Below are positions 8,049 through 14,910 of a stretch of 14,910 nucleotides of DNA, in pieces. Numbering within the stretch: position 1 is the stretch's first letter; the number at the start of each line of letters is the position of its first letter. The notes under the pieces were generated by a model. It had not been told where the DNA came from, did no database searches, and saw only the letters and a list, made by a program, of their open reading frames with translations. The position numbers and the translations under genes were made by a program. This stretch comes from Planoprotostelium fungivorum (Eukaryota > Evosea > Variosea > Cavosteliida > Cavosteliaceae). The stretch is taken from contig MDYQ01000137.1 of NCBI GenBank assembly GCA_003024175.1, positions 64,001 to 78,910 on the forward strand. The letters run 5' to 3'.

Positions 8049-11000
8049 CTAAGGGTAGAAATAGGGTGTTGTGGCCAGATTGGTCCCAGACATCATCACG
8101 GAGACATATCCCATGGGAGTGCTGTACCCAGCCAGAGAGGGTACGGTGACAGTCGATGCACTGATCACGCCAAGTGCTTGTTTAGAATTGTTCAAGAAGC
8201 TCCCTCCCACCACTGTTAATGTCCCATCGTCCACCTGTGCGTCCTCAACAACACAAAAGTGGCTGATATCCTCAACCTGAATGATATACGTGGTAGCAGC
8301 CGTCTTGGGAAGGTTATTGGAGTAGATGTTTGAATTGATCATGGTCGCTCGACCCGAGCTGACGAGGAGTACAGAAGCATCTGTATACGGTCCAGAATTG
8401 GATCCCGTCACCGTGATTGAATGAAATTCAACGGTAGAGCCAAGAACAACCAGGGTACCAGTGTTACCGCTGAAAGTGGAGCTGAAGACGGTACCCTTTG
8501 AACCATAAGGACAGATTGCTCCGCCCGTGGAGGCAGTGTTATTGATGAAAGTGGAAGAGAGAATAGTGAAAGTGGAGGACACAATCTGGAGTGCTCCTCC
8601 AAAATTAATGGCGCTATTGGTGATGAAGGTATCTCCTCTTGCCAGTAGAGATCCAGTGACACAGCTAATCGCACCTTAATAGATCAATGCCTGAATCTCA
8701 ATGAACAATTTACCTCCCGAGCCGCCGGTATTGTTGATGTATAGATTGTTTGTTGAAGTACCACCTTGAGCAAAGAGGATCGCACCTGCATTGTGATGAG
8801 ATAGATGAAGAGACCATTGATTCACCTCCTTGGGAGCCGGATCGATTGTATATGAATGTGTTGTTCGTGAGATGGGCTTGGTTGGATGCCACAGCACCAC
8901 CGGCACTCGGTGATGTGTTGTTGTAAAAGGAATTGGAAGTCAGGAAGGTAACACCTGCTGTCGAATAGACGGCTGCTCCATTGGATAATGCTTTGTTATT
9001 TGAAAGCACACTGTTCGATACCTATTTTTGCTCAACTCACATCATGGACGATCAACTCACACTGAGGCTGTCGCTGTTTAGCATGGTAACTGCCGCGTAT
9101 TTGAACGAATTATTTGAAAGATTAGATTGGTCGATCTGAACATACCATCAGCGCATTCATCGAATCAGTTGACGCACCTGAAGCGAGCAGGCGAAACCTC
9201 CCACCGCTCCCTGCTCTTGAGCAGTGACGTTGTAAGTGTTCACCACCGTAACATTGCGCATGTACATTAAATTCGATTGAGAACACAAGATGGCAGCTGT
9301 TCATGTTCAGAAACACGTTCACGACGACCATCTCACAGAAGGGAATATTCTGCAGGACAGAATTTGTGAGGTTGATGTTGCCACTGTTTTGTACGAGGAG
9401 AGCTGCGTTGGCGTCGACGGTGGAGGTTGTCATGAGGGACATGGTCAGGCCATCGATGGTTCCATTCCGTACACCGTTGACGTTCAGTCCACCTCCAATG
9501 AGAGCACCGTAATTATTGTTGATCGCCATCGACTGTATGGCGAAGTTGGTGTTGACCAGACTGACTACACCGTTGCCCAGAATGGTATTGCTGTACAGGC
9601 TGATGTTCTGTGCAGAGAATCCTTGGGCGCAAGAGGTACAAGAGAGCACGCCTGTTAAATTCAGTACACGTGCATTCTATTGAAGCGCTCACTGCTGGCG
9701 TAGTTGTTTGTGAAGACAGAGTTCTTTACCGTCAGGGAGGCAGAAGTAACTCCCACCACACCTCCGTCCGTGGATGAATTACCGTTGGATGTGAAGGTGG
9801 ATTGATCGATGGTACCTAAACGTCTATTTACATTTGATATAGATCCATCGACTCACCCGTTCCATTCACAAAGACACTTCCACCTCTCATCACGCTACCG
9901 TAGTTATTGGAGAACGATGCAGCAGAGAGAGTGAAGCTGGATCCAGCTGAGAGACGATCAATCGGACGATGCATCCCTTCTATCTCTCCTCACCATCAGA
10001 AAACAGAGCACCTCCGTATTGAGCCGAGTTGGAATTGAAAGTGAGGGAAGAAGCTGTGACGGAGGCCAAGTTGGTGGGGTTCAGATAAATTGCACCTCCC
10101 TTAGAGGTGGCCGAATTGAGCGTGAAGGTATCACTCTGCAGCACCACCGCACCTGAGATGCAGAGGGCACCACCGATGATGCCCACGACATTATTGCTCA
10201 GAGTGCTGTTGGTTAATCTCACATTCGTATTCTGATCCGTGATGATGGCAGCTCCGTACGATGCGGCGTTACCTGAAATCTTTTTCAGCTCTCTCCTCTC
10301 CCCTCCCTCACCATCGAACGTGCATCCATCCAGGTAAGCTGTAGACGTGATCTGAACGGAAATAGCTCCTCCGTATCCGGAGCTATTAAAATTGTACAGT
10401 ACACCAGTCCACCCTCCCGCCTTGTTGTTGGAAAAGTTGGATCTCGTGACGTTGATGGTGGAAGTCGATTGGAGAGTCACTGCACCCCCCGTGAAGGCCA
10501 TGTTACCGTTGAACGTACAATAATCGAAGGTCCCCGTCGAACTTGAGAGATGTACGCCACCGGCGTTGTTTGCCAAGTTACCGTAGAAGGTGGAGTTCTG
10601 TGCACTCACAACGGAGGACTGAGCACGTAGGGCGGCACCACTACTGCCGACGTAAGAGGAGGTGATGAAAGTGTTGGAGGTGAAGCTGCAGCGAAGGAGT
10701 GTGAGGTAGTTTGGAATTCCTGATCCCTGTATGTCTATACCTGCTCCGTTCTTGGCGGTATTTGCTGTTTCCACTCAGAAGAAAGAAGAGATGAGCCTCT
10801 CACCTGTGAAAGCAGTGTCCGCCACGGTGACGTTCGTGGAGGTGGAGAAAGATAGAGCACCTCCTTGAGCTGCGGACATGTTTGTGAATTGGGATCCCCT
10901 GATGACCACGAGGGAAGTTGTTCCGTAGATAGCACCACCGTTGTTCGTGGCCACACCACCGCTGAAGGTCGAATTCGTCACCACCACTGAGGAAGATTGA

Positions 11001-11910
11001 ACGGCCACGCTGGAACCATTTCCGGCTTGTTCGTATTGAAAAGTGGAAGAAGAGAGAACGAGCTGACCGCTGGTGGTAGAGATGGAACCACCTGTTCCCG
11101 CAGAGTTGGAGAAGAAAGTACAACCGTTAACGGTGGTCGGTGAACCTGCGTCGATCGTGAGATCTCAGGGGCTGCGGCTGACCTCACCCGTGGTAAAGAT
11201 AGCACTGCCGGAGGCTCCAGAGCCTCTGTTGTATCGAAAGACAGAGTTGGACACCTGGAGGGAGCCGGAAGCGATGTAGACAGCGCTACCGTTCTGACCT
11301 ACGAAGGTGGAGCTGAACACCGATACAGATCCTCCGATGCTCTTGATGGCTGATCCCGATCCAACGATCGTGTTGTTATTGAACGTGCAGCCAGACACCT
11401 GTAGGGTTCGGTTGTAAATAAGAAGGCTCATACTCACCATCACGTTGCCCCATACGGAGATGGCCCCGGAGGTAGAATTGAAGAAATTACAGTTGTTCAC
11501 CACGAGATCGATGGAGAGAGAGGAGCTGATGGAAGAAGAGAAGGTGATGCCAGACAATGTCAGTGAGAGAGATTTGGTGGCAGTCAGTGAACCCGAAACG
11601 ATGGTGCCACTAGCAGACGCGATGAAATTCCAAGAAGGTACATTACCAAAAGCTACATTCTATGCGATTTTGAGCGATGTGCGGCAAAGGATCCTCCTCA
11701 CCTGCAAATAGACACCATCCTGTAGAACGACCGTGATAGACTGATATCCGCTCGCATCGGCAGAACTGATATCTACCTCTGGTCAAATGGATTCAACATT
11801 TCTACTTCAGATGCACCTGAGGACCACGTCCCTGGGCTCGTATAGATAGTCTGTGCATAACCACTGACCAGAAACAGCCCAACTATCCACAGCCTCATTA
11901 CTGAGGCCAT
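8049..11910 (-). CDS. Secreted right-handed beta-helix (polymorphic-repeat type) protein
   Basis: Fifteen exons, minus strand: 11910-11817, 11778-11702, 11659-11438, 11398-11188, 11145-10804, 10764-10312, 10272-9994, 9946-9857, 9815-9693, 9651-9337, 9296-9178, 9135-9061, 9021-8826, 8785-8714, 8674-8049 (3294 nt, about 1097 residues plus stop, in frame throughout; introns 38-47 bp). The N-terminus (MASVMRLWIVGLFLVSGYAQ) is a signal peptide; a second ATG at 11898 would also serve. The body is a chain of imperfect repeats of about 20-30 residues such as S-x-F-x-x-N-x-A-x-x-G-G-A-I, e.g. FNGNMAFTGGAVTL. This pattern is shared by Chlamydia polymorphic outer-membrane proteins and other pectin-lyase-like beta-helices. 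There are many N-x-S/T sites. I find no membrane segment, lipid anchor or kinase, so it is probably secreted or wall-associated. Substrate or partner is unknown. Seven consecutive internal exons (5-10 and 14) are phase 1 at both ends. Confidence 0.85.
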
Positions 11911-12316
11911 ACCTGTCCTTCGCCGTTTGATGCCTCCCTCGCTTATTTTCGAAATAGAAAAAGTCGGAGATTTCGAGGAACTAAAATAGCGCAAACTCGA
12001 TCAGCCAGGTCCAACACGATTCAGGCAATATGATTTCGACTGTAATACATCCTATGATGTTGGAGAAGATCATCGACACGTATGGACGCGGACGATCGGT
12101 GTGAAACAACGGTTGCATTGGAGTTGACCTAATTGAACATCCAGAACGGATAAGTGATTGCAAGGAACGATCGACATGATCAGTCCAGAACTTTTCCAAG
12201 GTGCAACATCTAAAACATCACTGAATGAAAGAAATTACAGGAGTCCAGACAGATGGGAATGCGAAATACACATCAACCCTCCAAACCTCGAATGAAAAGA
12301 ACACATGAATCGAACA
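11911..12316. other. Intergenic region upstream of the beta-helix gene
   Basis: About 400 bp of fairly AT-rich sequence between divergent start codons. It should carry the promoter of the beta-helix gene. I see no clear motif. The minus frame 11981-12199 is open but resembles no protein I can name with confidence. Confidence 0.5.
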
Positions 12317-12929
12317 ATGGTCATCTCCGTAAGCTCGAGCAATACACATTACCCGGTGTTCTGGAGAGCTTTCAATTCAACCATAGGAATCCAGGTTTCT
12401 TTACGTCTTCGCTTATCCGTTGGCTGAGGTGATGTCGAACGCTTTGATTGTCATTTGACGTTGTGCAGTGTAAGAAGGGCGATGTTAACAACTTTTTGGA
12501 GAGATTGAAAAAAGTCCCTGAGGGCGAGATCAATTTCCGTAAACAGACGGAGGAGATCACGAGAGAGAAGGAGATAATTCGATTGCCATGGCTCGCGTCG
12601 TGCAAGAATCTTCTGGAGGCTGCATGTAATTCGACCTACACTTGTGACTTCGAGGGTGAGACGGTGAATGATGCATGATGCTGATGATGAGACAGATCTT
12701 GTCCTTGGTGTGATTGAACTCGAAATCACCGCTTTCTTCGTGGAAACTACCCACCCTGAGCCAACCGCCTTTGTTCGGGGTCTTCAGCTCGCTTGCAGTT
12801 GTAATTCAACCCAAAGGAGAAGCTCTCAACTTCTTCGTCCTCTAGAGGTGAGTGGAATTGTCCGCGATTCACGCTGACACCGTGCAGTGTAGCAGTGGTC
12901 TCGTTCTTCAGACGGCATCACCTCTGTAG
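12317..12929 (+). CDS. Tentative five-exon gene, function unknown
   Basis: Proposed exons 12317-12328, 12387-12428, 12469-12655, 12696-12847, 12888-12929 give 435 nt (144 residues plus stop) with no frame break. Three introns are exactly 40 bp (12429-12468, 12656-12695, 12848-12887) with gtgag/gtgat donors and cag acceptors, matching the firm genes in this window. The product is largely helical and charged (e.g. FRKQTEEITREKEIIRL) with several cysteines in the middle (ASCKNLLEAACNSTYTC). There is no signal peptide, membrane segment or domain I recognise. Exons 3 and 4 look most coding-like; the first two exons and the start are guesses, and the last exon might instead splice on at 12926. An AATAAA lies at 13012-13017. 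Confidence 0.35.
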
Positions 12930-13011
12930 GTGGCCGACAAGTGGGTGTCTGTGGGTTCTCGTGCAGGTGAGTGGTGTCAGAGATCAATCGGGCTCTTCGT
13001 CAGAGATCCTG

Positions 13012-13017
13012 AATAAA
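13012..13017 (+). terminator. Candidate poly(A) signal AATAAA
   Basis: AATAAA lies 83 bp after the proposed stop of the tentative gene ending at 12929. It is a single hexamer in unassigned DNA, so it supports that gene only weakly. Confidence 0.3.
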
Positions 13018-13029
13018 TCTTGAGATGTA

Positions 13030-13846
13030 GAGTCTTTTTGTGGATGCTCAATTGCTCGTCTTGTGCAGGCTGGGCGAGTTGAAGTTCCAAGATTTCATGG
13101 ATATAGTTTGGGTTCGTTTCACAGGCGATTTAAATGGTTTCTGTCGGGTGTAGAGGCAACCGAAGATGCGCGTCGAACATTTGAGAATCGTGACGAAGAT
13201 GCAAGGTCACGCGTGTCGTTGTTGAGAGGAGAGGTGCTGCTGTCATCGGTTCGGGATGGCTGCGATGCGATCGATGGACTCTTGAGGGTGAGCAGGCCTC
13301 CTTAGTGACGACGGCACGTGCCTTTGCAGAGGAAGATGCGCGAACAACTTGATGAGACGATGAACACGAATGTTACAGTTGGATGCCCCGCAAAGGGAGG
13401 CGCATTCAATTGAAACTAGATTCCAGGAGTTTTTCTTCTTTCAGCGAGACATCACGCAAGGAGCCCAGGTCTGGTGAGTCTTTGTGGTCGGGGGTTTCCT
13501 CTCGCTGAGAGAGGGACAGACTAAGATGGAATCGAGGGTGGCATTTCCATCGCCGCCCAAGATTAAGGGGTCGCCCGATTGAGCGGTGGTTTGCAATCAG
13601 GTTCAGAAGGTGAGAGATTATCCCCGATACATTTCAACTGATTTTGAGGAAGGTTTCTGGAAGGAGGGCCAACACATCTGATCGTCCCCAAAGGATGACG
13701 CTAGCCGCAACGGATCGGCTGTCAGAAGAGGTGAGAAGTCGTGGTTCAATCGGGAGAATGATGGCCATACCATTTTTGGCGAAGTAATGTAATGTTTGTA
13801 GTAGCCGGTTCTCGACGAGCAATTCGAGGTGAGAGATGCTTCGTGC
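13030..13846 (+). other. Unassigned region with exon-like blocks, possibly a decayed gene
   Basis: Plus-strand blocks look coding but do not join in one frame. A helical, charged block at about 13120-13287 (VEATEDARRTFENRDEDARS... to DGCDAIDGLLR) is followed by a good 42-bp intron (13288-13329). The next block encodes RKMREQLDETMN. Then a block at 13380-13475 (LDAPQREAHSIETRFQEFFF) is in a different frame, with no credible intron between. Further gtgag donors follow at about 13608, 13728 and 13827. This could be a real gene with splice sites I cannot resolve, or a pseudogene. Confidence 0.3.
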
Positions 13847-14395
13847 ATGCAGTCTGATGCACGTCGGTGAGTGTGAGCGTCGATGTGATGATATGCTTGT
13901 CTCGGAAACGTCCCCTTGAATACCAGGTGAACACGGTGAGTCGAGGGTCACTCATTTATGAGCAGTAGCAGGCGCTGACACTGGTATAGATGTGGAACGA
14001 GTGGATCGTGTGGAGGTAATGGTGGAAGATGAGCTGCAAGCCTTTGTGTCAGGTGAGTGATGGCTGTCTTTCTTGCTGACTTTCGCTGCAGAGACATATT
14101 TTCCTTCGCGTGGCGGTGGACTTCTTCGGGTTGTTGGCCTTCGGGCAATAAAGTCTTTTTGCTCTCTGACTCCTTCTTCCCTGACAATCGTGGGTTGTAT
14201 CGCTGTTGTCGCTGGCTTCGTCTTCGGTGTCGTGGTACCGTTGATGGTCGTGTAGATGGTGGGCCATGTTTCCCACGTGTGCGTGTGTCGTGCGTCGTGC
14301 TGAACGAGACGGGAGGTCACGTGACTTCTTGTCCTTCGTCCATCTCATCTCACCCACACGTGGAAGGTGGATCTACGGTATTAATTAATAAAGGT
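13847..14395 (+). repeat. Direct duplication, copy A (about 550-bp unit)
   Basis: The sequence starting atgcagtctgatgcacgtcg is repeated 550 bp downstream. Copy A includes a coding-like stretch (VERVDRVEVMVEDELQAF, about 13990-14048). It is followed by a gtgag...cag intron of about 40 bp, a frame ending in a hydrophobic segment (IVGCIAVVAGFVFGVVV) and a TAG near 14253, and an AATAAA at 14147-14152. Whether this is the 3' end of a gene is unclear. Confidence 0.85.
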
Positions 14396-14396
14396 N
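14396..14396. other. Single undetermined base (N) at the junction of the two copies
   Basis: The only ambiguous base in the window falls exactly between copies A and B, preceded by aattaataaaggt. A lone N at such a place usually marks a scaffold join or gap placeholder rather than a simple miscall. Confidence 0.9.
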
Positions 14397-14910
14397 ATGC
14401 AGTCTGATGCACGTCGGTGAGTGTGAGCGTCGAAGTGATGATATGCTTGTCTCGGAAACGTCCCTTTGAATACCAGGTGAACACGGTGAGTCGAGGGTCA
14501 CTCATTTATGAGCAGCAGCAGGTGCTGACACTAGTATAGATGTGGAACGAGTGGATCGTGTGGAGGTAATGGTGGAAGATGAGCCGCAAGCCTTTGTGTC
14601 AGGTGAGTGATGGCTGTCTTTCCCGCTGACTTTCGCTACAGATACATATTTTCCTTCGCGTGGCGGTGGACTTCTTTGGGTTGTTGGCCTTCGGGCAATA
14701 AAGTCTCATTGCTCTGACTCCTTCTTCCATGACAATCGTGGGTTGTGTCACTGTTATTGCTGGCTTCGTCTTCGGTGTCGTGGTCGTGCAGATGGTGGGA
14801 TATGTTCCCACGTGTGCGTGTGTCGTGCTGAACGAGACGGGAGGTCACGTGACTTCTTGTCCTTCGTCCAGCTCATCTCACCCACACGTGGAAGGTGGAT
14901 CTACGGTATT
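14397..14910 (+). repeat. Direct duplication, copy B (runs to the window edge)
   Basis: Copy B matches copy A along its whole length with roughly 20 substitutions and several small indels, estimated by eye. A 2-bp deletion near 14712 breaks the frame that ends in the hydrophobic segment in copy A, and a 12-bp deletion follows. AATAAA is kept at 14697-14702. The last bases of the window match the point in copy A 14 bp before the N. Confidence 0.85.

Noticed and set aside
8235-8276. Possible extra 42-bp intron in the last exon of the beta-helix gene
   Set aside because: The donor would be gttgag, unlike the gtgag/gtgcg donors elsewhere. The frame is open either way, so the simpler unspliced form is kept.
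9290-9658. Plus-strand open frame of about 122 codons
   Set aside because: It is antisense to exon 10 of the beta-helix gene and has no recognisable features.
11981-12199. Minus-strand frame with a faint integrase-core look (RPRPYVSMIF, LPES)
   Set aside because: Similarity is too short and needs frame changes; it could be chance, and no other retroelement domains are adjacent.
12372-12729. Two minus-strand open frames over the tentative unknown gene
   Set aside because: The plus strand offers several matched 40-bp introns and a better coding pattern; the minus frames show no domain.
14049-14357. Minus-strand Lys/Arg/Thr-rich frame, repeated in the second copy
   Set aside because: Composition looks like antisense of low-complexity DNA, and indels between the copies do not preserve the frame.
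1-14910. Bacterial-style features (operons, CRISPR arrays, tRNA/rRNA genes)
   Set aside because: Spliceosomal introns show eukaryotic nuclear DNA; no spaced palindromic repeats, tRNA cloverleaf or rRNA sequence was recognised by eye.

Overview
The window is eukaryotic nuclear DNA. Coding stretches are cut by very short introns (mostly 37-47 bp, nearly all GTGAG/GTGCG...AG), spliced models stay in frame across up to 27 exons, and candidate poly(A) signals lie almost on the stop codons. Gene content (a NUP160-type nucleoporin, a receptor tyrosine kinase with hevein-type chitin-binding modules, a secreted beta-helix repeat protein) and the tiny introns suggest a gene-dense amoeboid protist. An amoebozoan of the protosteloid/variosean kind (Planoprotostelium-like) is my best guess; this is inference, not a database match.

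Layout: (1) 1-1161, minus strand: N-terminal part of a nucleoporin NUP160 homologue, six exons, running off the left edge. (2) 1162-2141: intergenic DNA with a decayed piece that looks like a Ty3/gypsy integrase C-terminus (minus strand), a 25-bp direct repeat, and a candidate 5'-UTR intron just before the next gene. (3) 2142-7995, plus strand: a 27-exon gene for a 1572-residue receptor: signal peptide, seven hevein/CBM18 modules, GH18 chitinase-like domain, REJ-like domain, GAIN domain with GPS motif, one membrane helix, tyrosine kinase, tyrosine-containing tail. (4) 8049-11910, minus strand: a 15-exon gene for a secreted right-handed beta-helix repeat protein of about 1097 residues, tail-to-tail with the receptor gene and only 53 bp from it. 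(5) 12317-12929, plus strand: a tentative five-exon gene of unknown function. (6) 12930-14910: exon-like debris and a ~550-bp direct duplication whose two copies are joined at a single N, which marks an assembly junction.

The centrepiece is the receptor. Its ectodomain looks built to hold chitin (seven CBM18 modules plus a GH18 fold whose catalytic motif is D-G-I-D-I-Y-W-E, not D-x-x-D-x-D-x-E), followed by polycystin/adhesion-GPCR-style REJ and GAIN/GPS modules, and inside the cell a tyrosine kinase with all core catalytic residues. The simplest reading is a fungal-wall or cyst-wall chitin sensor that signals by tyrosine phosphorylation. The neighbouring beta-helix protein could be a secreted surface or adhesion partner, but only proximity supports that.
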